From: Sulfurimonas sp.
GTDB lineage: Bacteria; Campylobacterota; Campylobacteria; Campylobacterales; Sulfurimonadaceae
Assembly: GCA_030673275.1 (NCBI GenBank)
Contig: DAOVJL010000079.1
Location: 1-6,184, forward strand
Direction: 5' to 3'
DNA: 6,184 bases
Shown: piece by piece, positions 1 to 6,184 of the stretch
Numbering within the stretch: the first letter of the stretch is position 1
How the letters are laid out: each line of letters starts with the position of its first letter
The notes under the pieces: model-generated
What the model was told of the DNA's origin: nothing
Seen by the model: only the letters and a program-made list of their open reading frames with translations
The model's database searches: none
Position numbers and translations under genes: made by a program

Positions 1-2643
1 CTTAGCGTAGATAAAAATGCGCCATATATAGTAAAAGAAGATGTTGATAAAGATGTAGAGATGACATTCACTTACAGTTTCAAGTCTATAAAAGGTGATG
101 CTATACTGCTTGAGGCTTGGTATCCCAGAATTGATATTATGTGTAAACATGAGACAATCATTTCGAATTCAGAGGCTATAATCATTACCGAAGCAACCAA
201 GATAGAAGAGACAGAAGATGGTAAAAAATTTATATTCGATTATCCGTTAGATAGACTTCATATAATAGCATCTAAAAACTATACCGTTAACTCTAAAACA
301 ACTGGCAATGGAATGACACTCTCAACATACTTTTACCCAAATGATTCATCTCTTTCAAAAAAATATTTTGATAAGAGTGAAGAGTACTTCAATCTTTATA
401 AGGAGATGTTTGGGTTTTTACCGTTTAAACAGTTTTCAATTGTAGAAACACCATTTCCTGCCGGGTACTCTATGCCGACATATACTTTAATAGGAAAACA
501 AATTATAGGTAAAGATTTTGTTTTAGATAACTCCTTAGGACATGAGATAGCACATCAATGGTTTGGTAACTATGTATACACTCCGGATGTTGGAAACTGG
601 GTTGAGGGGATGAATACATTCTATTCTGACCTTCTTTACGCTAAAAATAACAATAGAGCGGATGAGTACAGAAAAGAGATGTTAGTAAAGTATAACTCTT
701 ATGTGAATCATACAAATGAAATCGCACTTATTGAATTTACCAGTAAAACAAAAGAGAGTAAAAATGCTGTTGGATATGGTAAAGCGACCCTCTTCTTTTA
801 CATGTTAGAGCAAAAAATAGGGGAAAAAGCATTTGCTAAAGGGACTAAAAAACTTCTTGAGAAATATCCTTTTAAAGTTGCTACTTATAAAAATCTAAGG
901 GAAGTATATGAAGAAGTATCAGGTGAAAAACTGCTTGATTTTTTCAAAACATGGGTATATAGCAAAGGAGCATTGGATTTTAAAATCAACAATATAAAAT
1001 TGAGTTATCTCGAAAACAGATATGTTCTTGAGTTTGATATTATTAATAATCTGCAAAAAGGTTTTCTTCCTATGTCAATCTGCTCAGATGAAGATTGTTT
1101 ATCAACTAAAATTGATTTAAGTAAGAAAAATTTGCGCATTGAGTTAGATATTGAGCCTACAAAAATTATTTTTGATGATAGTTATGAAATTTTTAGAAAG
1201 CTACATGTAAAAGAGGTTCCTCCCGTTATTTCAAAGGTTCTTCAAGGTAATGCTATTGCTGTGATTGACAGAGCAGATGAGAAAAAATTTGAAAATATGA
1301 AACATGTGTATAAAAATTTTAAATATGCTGATACAGTAACATTTGCGGAGCTTAAAAACAATAATATTCTTATTTTAGGTGCTAAAAATTCACTGTTAAA
1401 TCAGATTTCTATACCTTTTGAAATGGAAGGTGACGCAAAAATGGAAATATTTAAAAATCCTTTGAATAACGCAAAAGTTGTTGCTGTCTTTGATATGAAA
1501 AAACTATCAAGAACTATTTTTTATAAACTTCAGCATCTTGGAAAATACTCAAGCGCTGTATTTAAAGATGGAGATGTTTTTCAAAAAACAATTAAGCCTT
1601 CTCAAAAAGGTATCATATACGAAATAAACAGTGGTTCGTTAGCATTAAAACCACAGGCTCAAAAAATTAGTAAGATATTTGAAGATGTAGTAAAAAGTAA
1701 GGTTGTGTTTGTTGGTGAGAAGCATACAGAGTTCTCAAGTCATCTAAACCAACTCAAAATTATTAAAGCAATGTATAAAAACAATCCAAAACTATCTATT
1801 GGTATGGAGATGTTTCAAAAACCGTTTCAGAAGTATCTTGATGCATTTATAGCAGGAAAGATAAACGAAAAAGAGATGGTTGCAAAGACAGAGTATTTTA
1901 AACGATGGAAATATGATTATGAGTTATACAGACCTATTATGCTATTTGCAAAAGAGAATCGTATACCGATTATAGCTATTAATATTGACAGAGAGATAAC
2001 AAAATTAGTTGTAAGCAAAGGTCTTGATGCTTTAAGTGATAAACAGCGTACTGAGGTACCTAGCTCAATTGATTTTTCTAATGAAAAGTATAAACAATAC
2101 CTAAGATTGATATATTCAATGCATCAATCCAAAAGCTTTAAAAACTTTGATGAGTTTTACCATGCACAGCTGCTTTGGGATGAATCAATGGCAAAAAATA
2201 TAGTTGATTATATGCAAAAAAATCCTGAGCACTCTATGGCAGTATTGGCTGGAAATGGCCATATAATGCATGGATATGGAATCCCAAGCAGAATAGACAG
2301 AAGAGGAATCACAGACTACACTATTACTCTTAATTTAACAAGTCCTGAGTCGGGTATTGCTGATTATTTACTCTATCCATCAACAATTAGAACACAAAAA
2401 GCAAAAAAACTTGGTGTCTATCTTGAATCAGATGGAAATTTAAAGGTAATCAAGCTTGTAAAGAAGTCAGTCGCTACAAAAGCTAAGATCAAAGTAAACG
2501 ATATTATTGTATCTTTTAACGGTGCACCGGTAAAAAGTATATTTGATTTAAAAACAGAACTTGCATTTATCAAAGAGAGTGCAAAATTAAAACTTATCAG
2601 GGATTCAAAAGAGATTAGTGTAGATATAGAGGTTAGTGATTAA
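1..2643 (+). CDS. M1-like metallopeptidase fused to ChaN/TIKI-type domain and PDZ domain (5' partial)
   Basis: The frame is open from base 1, so the true start lies upstream; the first ATG, at 61, is internal to the M1 N-terminal beta domain. Codon numbers here count from base 1 (880 visible). Codons 1-330 resemble a gluzincin M1 peptidase: zinc site H-E-I-A-H at 181-185 followed by W-F-G-N, third ligand E202 in W-V-E-G, and probable catalytic Tyr259. The HExxH-to-Glu gap is 16 residues instead of the classical 18, and the G-A-M-E-N exopeptidase motif is replaced by G-Y-S-M-P-T, so classical aminopeptidase activity is uncertain. Codons about 565-790 match the ChaN/DUF399 haem-binding family, with G-E-K-H (572-575) and G-N-G-H (751-754), the paired GxxH signature of the TIKI/TraB/EreA clan. 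Codons about 800-880 form a PDZ domain. Family knowledge suggests an exported or lipid-anchored envelope protein, but the signal region is outside the window. Proteolysis or haem/iron handling is inference. Confidence 0.85.
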   Translation, partial: LSVDKNAPYIVKEDVDKDVEMTFTYSFKSIKGDAILLEAWYPRIDIMCKHETIISNSEAIIITEATKIEETEDGKKFIFDYPLDRLHIIASKNYTVNSKTTGNGMTLSTYFYPNDSSLSKKYFDKSEEYFNLYKEMFGFLPFKQFSIVETPFPAGYSMPTYTLIGKQIIGKDFVLDNSLGHEIAHQWFGNYVYTPDVGNWVEGMNTFYSDLLYAKNNNRADEYRKEMLVKYNSYVNHTNEIALIEFTSKTKESKNAVGYGKATLFFYMLEQKIGEKAFAKGTKKLLEKYPFKVATYKNLREVYEEVSGEKLLDFFKTWVYSKGALDFKINNIKLSYLENRYVLEFDIINNLQKGFLPMSICSDEDCLSTKIDLSKKNLRIELDIEPTKIIFDDSYEIFRKLHVKEVPPVISKVLQGNAIAVIDRADEKKFENMKHVYKNFKYADTVTFAELKNNNILILGAKNSLLNQISIPFEMEGDAKMEIFKNPLNNAKVVAVFDMKKLSRTIFYKLQHLGKYSSAVFKDGDVFQKTIKPSQKGIIYEINSGSLALKPQAQKISKIFEDVVKSKVVFVGEKHTEFSSHLNQLKIIKAMYKNNPKLSIGMEMFQKPFQKYLDAFIAGKINEKEMVAKTEYFKRWKYDYELYRPIMLFAKENRIPIIAINIDREITKLVVSKGLDALSDKQRTEVPSSIDFSNEKYKQYLRLIYSMHQSKSFKNFDEFYHAQLLWDESMAKNIVDYMQKNPEHSMAVLAGNGHIMHGYGIPSRIDRRGITDYTITLNLTSPESGIADYLLYPSTIRTQKAKKLGVYLESDGNLKVIKLVKKSVATKAKIKVNDIIVSFNGAPVKSIFDLKTELAFIKESAKLKLIRDSKEISVDIEVSD

Positions 2644-2662
2644 GCTCTATAAGTGGGTATTG

Positions 2663-3364
2663 CTATCTCCAAACTATTTCTAAGTCATCACTTAAAAGTG
2701 ACTTATTAAATCTTTTTGTAGGTGCTTCCATATTTGCTATATTTGTTCCAGTATCTAAGAAGCCTTGTAGATAGTATTTTTTGTTGTAGCCTCTGTCTTT
2801 GAGTTCTTTTATGATTTTATTAACATCATCCACATCTAATAAATTGTCGTGAATAGTGGTTCTTGCTTCAAAATCCATAGAGACATCTATCAGCATATCC
2901 AGTGTTTTTAAAAAATCATCATACTTGTTTGAGTGTGTGATTTGAGTGAATTTATCACGAGGAGCTTTATAATCAAGTGCCATATAGTCCAGCAGGTCCA
3001 ATTCTAGCAATTCTTTTATATTTGCGTAGTTTATTCCATTTGTATCCAGCTTTATTTTAAATCCAAGTTTTTTTATCTCTTGGCAAAATTCTACCAAATT
3101 ATGCGAAGTCGCTTCACCACCAGATAAAACAACAGCCTCAAGAAGACCTTGCCTGGTTTTTAAAAAATCTAAAATGTCGTTATAACTGTATTTACCGTCT
3201 TTAGCAAACACAATATCTTTATTGTAGCAGTAATCACACCTCATATTACACCCACTAAACCATACTATACATGCTAGATGGTTAGGATAGTCTAGGTGTG
3301 TAAAAGAGGTGTAATCATATATTACTTTAGCACTCAGTGAATTGTTTTCTCTGTTTATGCTCAC
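2663..3364 (-). CDS. nrdG: NrdG, anaerobic ribonucleotide reductase activating enzyme (radical SAM)
   Basis: This 233-aa radical-SAM protein carries the iron-sulfur motif C-x3-C-x2-C at C39, C43 and C46 (G-C-N-M-R-C-D-Y-C) and the SAM-contacting S-G-G-E at residues 81-84. The N-terminal signature D-Y-P..LA.IVWFSGC is typical of the longer NrdG2-type activases, as opposed to the roughly 155-aa E. coli form. Its family role is to generate a 5'-deoxyadenosyl radical that abstracts hydrogen from the radical glycine of NrdD. The start is GTG at 3362-3364: a TAG lies four codons upstream in frame, no ATG, GTG or TTG occurs between it and the conserved N-terminus, and TAGGGA sits 6 bases before it. 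It overlaps the upstream glycyl-radical ORF by 38 bases in another frame, which suggests translational coupling. It is the last gene of the nrdD operon. Confidence 0.92.
   Translation of the reverse strand: MSINRENNSLSAKVIYDYTSFTHLDYPNHLACIVWFSGCNMRCDYCYNKDIVFAKDGKYSYNDILDFLKTRQGLLEAVVLSGGEATSHNLVEFCQEIKKLGFKIKLDTNGINYANIKELLELDLLDYMALDYKAPRDKFTQITHSNKYDDFLKTLDMLIDVSMDFEARTTIHDNLLDVDDVNKIIKELKDRGYNKKYYLQGFLDTGTNIANMEAPTKRFNKSLLSDDLEIVWR
2681..2705 (+). terminator. possible weak hairpin terminator between convergent genes
   Basis: An imperfect inverted repeat lies 38 bases past the peptidase stop codon. Its outer arms TAAGTCA and TGACTTA pair, and an alternative inner pairing of TCACTT with AAGTGA is possible. 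It is followed on the plus strand by T-rich sequence ending in a run of five Ts (to about 2719). It sits inside the 3' end of the convergent nrdG coding region, so its bases are also constrained by that protein. The stem is AT-rich and imperfect, so this is only a candidate. Confidence 0.3.
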
Positions 3365-3479
3365 CAGTTTTCCCTACATTAAAACTCTCAACAGGTCTGT
3401 GATAACCCATAACTCTTGTATATACAATACATTTTTGTCTTTTGTCTGCATGCAGACTTAATGCTTCATTTTTACTCAT
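3327..3479 (-). CDS. nrdD: separate glycyl-radical (C-terminal) part of anaerobic ribonucleotide reductase NrdD, 50 aa
   Basis: Reading from ATG 3479-3477 to TAA 3329-3327 gives 50 residues. Residues 13-48 are the C-terminal end of NrdD: K-R-Q-K-C, then Y-T-R-V-M-G-Y-H-R-P-V with the radical-bearing glycine at Gly25, then F-N-V-G-K and a short charged tail ending F-T-E-C. In one-piece NrdD proteins this segment follows the zinc knuckle directly; here the upstream 701-aa NrdD lacks it. A good Shine-Dalgarno (AAGGA at 3487-3491, 7-base spacer) precedes the ATG, so it should be translated on its own. It lies in the same frame as nrdD, 114 bases after its last sense codon, and overlaps nrdG by 38 bases. 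It may act as a separate subunit carrying the radical, comparable in principle to YfiD/GrcA for pyruvate formate-lyase. Alternatively it is the surviving 3' piece of an interrupted gene. Identity of the domain is secure; function in trans is inferred. Confidence 0.85.
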   Translation of the reverse strand: MSKNEALSLHADKRQKCIVYTRVMGYHRPVESFNVGKTGEHKQRKQFTEC

Positions 3480-3486
3480 TTGTTTT

Positions 3487-3491
3487 TCCTT
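3487..3491 (-). promoter_or_regulatory. Shine-Dalgarno for the glycyl-radical ORF
   Basis: AAGGA on the minus strand lies 7 bases before ATG 3479. It matters because it shows that the 50-residue segment has its own translation start and is not merely the out-of-reach tail of an interrupted nrdD. Confidence 0.75.
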
Positions 3492-3534
3492 AATTTAATT
3501 TAACCATCTTTTTTTATCGTCTTGCTAACGCTTG

Positions 3535-3599
3535 GTTTCACCAGCAAAGGCACTACGCCTTCGGCAGGAAGCCCAACGCACTTTAGTGCTTTATGAAAC
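3535..3599. repeat. compact cloverleaf-like inverted-repeat element inside the split nrdD
   Basis: Terminal arms GTTTCA (3535-3540) and TGAAAC (3594-3599) are perfect complements and enclose three hairpins. These are AAGGC/GCCTT with a 5-base loop (3547-3561), GGC/GCC with a 5-base loop (3563-3573), and GCAC/GTGC with a 4-base loop (3578-3589). G+C is 33 of 65 bases, clearly above the AT-rich flanks. The element lies between nrdD and its glycyl-radical ORF; on the minus strand its first arm supplies nrdD codons V700 and S701, and the stop TAA follows within the element. It looks like a short dispersed repeat (REP/MITE-like) or a structured RNA at the cistron junction. I see no clear target-site duplication. 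Copy number elsewhere cannot be judged from this window, and the outer limit near the GCTAACGC at 3524-3531 is uncertain. Confidence 0.55.
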
Positions 3600-5696
3600 T
3601 TCTAGGGTTACATTCTCCTCTAGTAAGATTTCTTCGTCACATTTTGGACAGAATTCATGCTCTCCTGCAATATATCCATGTTTTGGACACACTGAAAACA
3701 GAGGTGTAACTGTGATATAAGGAAGTCTAAAATTAGATATAACATTTTTGACTAACTTTCTACATGCCTCTGTTGAACTAAGTTTCTCTTGCATATAAAG
3801 ATGTAAAACCGTTCCGCCTGTATATTTACACTGCAGATCATCTTGAAGCGTTAGTGCTTCAAACGGATCGTTAGTTAAATCAACCGGGATTTGTGAAGAG
3901 TTAGTATAGTAGATGTTGTCACCCATTCCCGCTTGGAGTATTGAGTCGCCATATCTTTTCTTGTCCTCTTTAGCAAATCTATATGTAGTACCTTCAGCAG
4001 GTGTAGCTTCAAGGTTGTAAAGATTTCCTGTTTCTTCTTGGAACTCCACCATTCTGTCTCTCATATGATTTAAAATATCTATAGCAAACTTCATACCATC
4101 ATCTGAGCTAATGTCATAAGCATCTGAAGTGAAGTTTCTAATCATCTCATTCATCCCGTTTACACCGATAGTTGAGAAGTGATTATTAAAGCCTGGAAGG
4201 TATCTTTTAGTATATGGAAACAACCCTCTGTCATACATCTCTTGAACAAATACACGTTTTTTCTCTAAAGTAGATTTAGCATGATTCATAAGTTGGTCAA
4301 CACGAAGCATAAGTGCTTCTTGATCGCCCTTGTATAGAAAACCTAGTCTAGCCATGTTTATAGTTACTACACCTATGCTCCCAGTCATCTCAGCACTACC
4401 AAATAGACCGCCGCCACGCTTTAGAAGTTCACGAAGATCAAGTTGCAGTCTACAACACATACTTCTTACATGTCCAGGCTTATATGCCTCTTCATTTGGA
4501 ACAAGTTTTCCGTTTTCATCTCTTTTATATTGAGAACCTACAAAGTTTTGAAAATATGATGAACCGATTTTTGCAGTATTCTCAAAAAGAATATCTGTGT
4601 TTTCTCCATGCCAGTCAAAATCTTCTGTAATATTTACAGTTGGAATAGGGAAAGTAAAAGGCTGACCTGTTTTGTCACCCTCCGTCATTACCTCATAATA
4701 AGCTTTATTTATCTGGTTCATCTCTTTTTGAAAATATTTATATGTCATATTTTCAAGGCTTTCACAGCCACGTTCTTTAGCTATAGATTCCAGTTCACTG
4801 TCAAGCAGACCTTTAAAAAGGTGATTTTGCTTACATGTAGGGATTTGATCCTTTAAATCTTCTGGAACAGTCCAGTCAATTGTCACATTTGTAAAAGGAG
4901 ATTGTCCCCAACGTGCCGGTACATTAAGATTATAAATAAAGCTTCTAACAGCTTTTTTAACCTCATTGTATGGTAATTTATCTCTAAAAACATAAGGTGC
5001 TAAATATGTGTCAAATGATGAAAATGCTTGCGCTCCGGCCCACTCACTTTGAAGAATACCTAAAAAGTTTGCCATTTGACCAAGTGCTTCTCTAAAATGT
5101 CTTGGAGCATCACTCTCTACACGACCACGAACACCGTTAAAACCTTCATCAAGAAGTACTCTTAAACTCCATCCTGCACAATAACCAGTTAAACAATCTA
5201 AATCATGAATATGGTAGTCGCCGTTTCTATGTGCATAACCCTCTTCTTTTGTGTAGATTTTATCCAGCCAGTAGTTTGCTATAACTTTTCCAGCTGTGTT
5301 ATTTACAAGACCTGCATTTGAGTAACCGGTATTTGAGTTTGCTTTTATTCTCCAGTCACTTCCGTTAATATACTCTTCAACAGTTTGAGTTGAGTTTATA
5401 TATGTTGTGTCCTCTTCAAGCAGATGATCTCTTTGCATTTTATGCATATGACGATAAAGTAAAAATGACTTCATTACATCATAATATCTAGCTTTATATA
5501 ACTCTTCTTCTATTAAATCTTGTATATCTTCAACTGCAATAACTCTTTTGCTCTTTAATTTTTCTAATACATTGAAAAATATTGAACTATCATACGTTAC
5601 ATGTTGAGATTTAAAGGCCTTTTTAATCGCATCTTCAATCTTAAATGATAAGAATTCCTTATGCGTGCCATCTCTTTTTAAAATATTTTGAACCAT
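3591..5696 (-). CDS. nrdD: NrdD, anaerobic (class III) ribonucleoside-triphosphate reductase, large part lacking the glycyl-radical segment
   Basis: This is a 701-aa protein. Residues about 3-92 form an ATP-cone allosteric domain (starting V-Q-N-I-L-K-R-D-G). Residues about 100-665 are the NrdD ten-stranded barrel, with H-I-H-D-L-D-C (162-168), S-M-C-C-R (412-416; C414 or C415 is the likely thiyl-radical finger-loop cysteine) and Y-T-G-G-T (625-629). Near the C-terminus, C670 with H673, then C683 and C686, match the structural zinc knuckle. Known family role: reduces ribonucleoside triphosphates to deoxyribonucleotides under anoxia. The odd feature is that only 15 residues follow C686, with no R-V-x-G-Y motif, so the radical glycine is missing from this polypeptide and is encoded by the next ORF downstream. 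The start ATG is preceded by AAGGGG with a 6-base spacer. It is the first gene of an operon with the glycyl-radical ORF and nrdG. Confidence 0.93.
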   Translation of the reverse strand: MVQNILKRDGTHKEFLSFKIEDAIKKAFKSQHVTYDSSIFFNVLEKLKSKRVIAVEDIQDLIEEELYKARYYDVMKSFLLYRHMHKMQRDHLLEEDTTYINSTQTVEEYINGSDWRIKANSNTGYSNAGLVNNTAGKVIANYWLDKIYTKEEGYAHRNGDYHIHDLDCLTGYCAGWSLRVLLDEGFNGVRGRVESDAPRHFREALGQMANFLGILQSEWAGAQAFSSFDTYLAPYVFRDKLPYNEVKKAVRSFIYNLNVPARWGQSPFTNVTIDWTVPEDLKDQIPTCKQNHLFKGLLDSELESIAKERGCESLENMTYKYFQKEMNQINKAYYEVMTEGDKTGQPFTFPIPTVNITEDFDWHGENTDILFENTAKIGSSYFQNFVGSQYKRDENGKLVPNEEAYKPGHVRSMCCRLQLDLRELLKRGGGLFGSAEMTGSIGVVTINMARLGFLYKGDQEALMLRVDQLMNHAKSTLEKKRVFVQEMYDRGLFPYTKRYLPGFNNHFSTIGVNGMNEMIRNFTSDAYDISSDDGMKFAIDILNHMRDRMVEFQEETGNLYNLEATPAEGTTYRFAKEDKKRYGDSILQAGMGDNIYYTNSSQIPVDLTNDPFEALTLQDDLQCKYTGGTVLHLYMQEKLSSTEACRKLVKNVISNFRLPYITVTPLFSVCPKHGYIAGEHEFCPKCDEEILLEENVTLEVS

Positions 5697-5702
5697 AACT
5701 TA

Positions 5703-5708
5703 CCCCTT
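5703..5708 (-). promoter_or_regulatory. Shine-Dalgarno of nrdD
   Basis: AAGGGG on the minus strand stands 6 bases before ATG 5696. The placement supports this start, which also gives a normal ATP-cone N-terminus. Confidence 0.75.
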
Positions 5709-5724
5709 AAATTCTAGAGAGCAG

Positions 5725-5730
5725 TTTATA
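5725..5730 (-). promoter_or_regulatory. candidate -10 box for the nrdD operon
   Basis: TATAAA on the minus strand would place transcription start near 5718 and give a leader of about 20 bases containing the nrdD ribosome site. T-rich sequence lies upstream, as in campylobacterial sigma70 promoters, which often lack a conserved -35. A second AT-rich candidate (TATTAT, 5751-5756) is about as good, so the assignment is weak. Confidence 0.25.
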
Positions 5731-5762
5731 AGAATAGACGTTAAAAACTTATAATAAAAAGT

Positions 5763-5778
5763 GTCACGTAAGCGTCAC
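5763..5778. promoter_or_regulatory. GTCAC direct repeat, one helical turn apart, between divergent genes
   Basis: GTCAC occurs at 5763-5767 and again at 5774-5778, an 11-base period, so both copies would face the same side of the helix. It sits midway between nrdD and the divergent gene. It does not match an NrdR box, nor the FNR or CRP palindromes. A regulator site is possible, but the repeat unit is only five bases long. Confidence 0.3.
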
Positions 5779-5804
5779 AAATATCCATATTAATTGCTAT
5801 AGGG

Positions 5805-5810
5805 TATAAT
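5805..5810 (+). promoter_or_regulatory. perfect TATAAT -10 box just ahead of the downstream gene
   Basis: TATAAT ends 6 bases before the ATG at 5817. With usual -10 to +1 spacing, transcription would begin at or within a base of that ATG. No Shine-Dalgarno is visible in the intervening ACGCGG. No convincing -35 is seen 16-18 bases upstream. Confidence 0.5.
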
Positions 5811-5816
5811 ACGCGG

Positions 5817-6184
5817 ATGAATAAAAAAATAGAAAAAATTTTAAAAATTTGGCATGAGCATTTTAGTAACGAAAACCATCAATACTCTGAATTTGAAAGT
5901 TCTGATATAGAATATTTTGTTGGTTGCCTGTTGTACAATCATTTTGCATTCTCTAAAGCACTTGATACAATGAAAACAATTGATTTATCGTATGATTTTA
6001 TAAGAGAGTGCGGAGATGAGTATGATGAAATTCTTGGTATTATTAAAAGTATAGAGTTTGATGACGAGATACAAAAATTAGAATTTTTACGTAACTATAT
6101 AAAAGAGTCTCAAGCTAAGTATAGTGCTGATGAACTATATCTGCTAAATCGTTTAAAGTATCATGTAGACGGCATTGCACAAAG
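5817..6184 (+). CDS. hypothetical protein, 3' partial
   Basis: The frame is open from ATG 5817 to the end of the window (122 codons plus two bases), transcribed divergently from nrdD. I do not recognise the family. The visible part begins M-N-K-K-I-E-K-I-L-K, is rich in Asp, Glu, Lys and aromatic residues, and appears mostly helical and soluble. There is no signal peptide, membrane segment or obvious catalytic motif. An in-frame stop at 5769-5771 and the absence of ATG, GTG or TTG between it and 5817 support the chosen start. There is no visible ribosome site, and a TATAAT box sits immediately upstream, which suggests a leaderless message. Codon use and base composition match the neighbouring genes. 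Confidence 0.7.
   Translation, partial: MNKKIEKILKIWHEHFSNENHQYSEFESSDIEYFVGCLLYNHFAFSKALDTMKTIDLSYDFIRECGDEYDEILGIIKSIEFDDEIQKLEFLRNYIKESQAKYSADELYLLNRLKYHVDGIAQ

Noticed and set aside
3374..3379. ATG-TAG start-stop pair just upstream of the nrdG ribosome site on the minus strand.
   Set aside because: It lies within the coding sequence of the glycyl-radical ORF (N34-V35) and can be explained by that protein; no ribosome site is placed for it.
3480..3593. Intron, intein or programmed translational bypass joining the two nrdD pieces.
   Set aside because: The 114-base spacer is too short for a group I or II intron and contains three in-frame stops, so it cannot be an intein. The downstream piece has its own Shine-Dalgarno and ATG, so independent initiation is simpler than bypass.
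3524..3599. Integron attC-like site: GCGTTAGC and GTTGGGC on the minus strand resemble attC core sequences.
   Set aside because: Neither core has the complementary inverse core at the opposite end of the element, and no cassette or integrase context is visible.
3535..3599. tRNA gene: the cloverleaf-like fold ends in ...AAACCA on the minus strand.
   Set aside because: The closing stem is 6 bp, there is no T-arm consensus (GGTTCRA), the loops are 4-5 bases, and no proper anticodon arm can be drawn.
3532..3720. Plus-strand open frame of 62 codons across the nrdD 3' end.
   Set aside because: It lies antisense to nrdD and the repeat element, with no ribosome site or recognisable protein features.
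4330..4856. Two plus-strand open frames (4330-4533 and 4608-4856) inside nrdD.
   Set aside because: They are antisense to strongly conserved NrdD coding sequence and have no family signature; they are coding-strand shadows.
5822..5830. Run of seven A near the start of the unknown gene as a phase-variation tract.
   Set aside because: Short A runs are common throughout this AT-rich sequence (for example near 357), and the frame is open as read.

Overview
The window looks like a piece of a low-G+C Campylobacterota (Epsilonproteobacteria) chromosome, of the Sulfurimonas/Sulfurovum/Arcobacter kind. This rests on AT-rich codon use, strong AAGGA-type ribosome sites, an anaerobic ribonucleotide reductase set of proteobacterial type, and a TATAAT box without an obvious -35. 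The genus is inference.

Layout. Bases 1-2643 (+) are the 3' part of a large gene for an M1-like zinc peptidase fused to a ChaN/TIKI-type domain and a C-terminal PDZ domain. Its start lies upstream of the window. It converges, with a 19-base gap, on a three-gene minus-strand operon read from 5696 down to 2663: nrdD (class III ribonucleotide reductase, 701 aa), a 50-aa ORF too short for ordinary gene calling, and nrdG (radical-SAM activase). A 120-base divergent intergenic region then precedes a plus-strand gene of unknown function (5817 to the window end), whose TATAAT box lies so close to its ATG that the mRNA may be leaderless.

The main point is that nrdD is split. The 701-aa protein has the ATP cone, the catalytic barrel and the C-terminal zinc knuckle, but stops before the glycyl-radical segment. 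That segment (R-V-M-G-Y-H-R-P, radical glycine at residue 25) is encoded by the separate 50-aa ORF at 3327-3479, which has its own start codon and Shine-Dalgarno and overlaps the start of nrdG by 38 bases. The two pieces are in the same reading frame, separated by 38 codons with three in-frame stops.

Most of the separating DNA is a compact, G+C-richer element (3535-3599). A 6-bp closing stem encloses three small hairpins. The left arm of that stem supplies exactly the last two nrdD codons, and the nrdD stop follows it directly. The picture fits a small structured repeat inserted in the linker of an ancestral one-piece nrdD, with the C-terminal part kept alive as an independently translated cistron. 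The enzyme would then be NrdD core plus glycyl-radical subunit, activated by NrdG. The sequence shows the split directly; that the two parts assemble and work is inferred.
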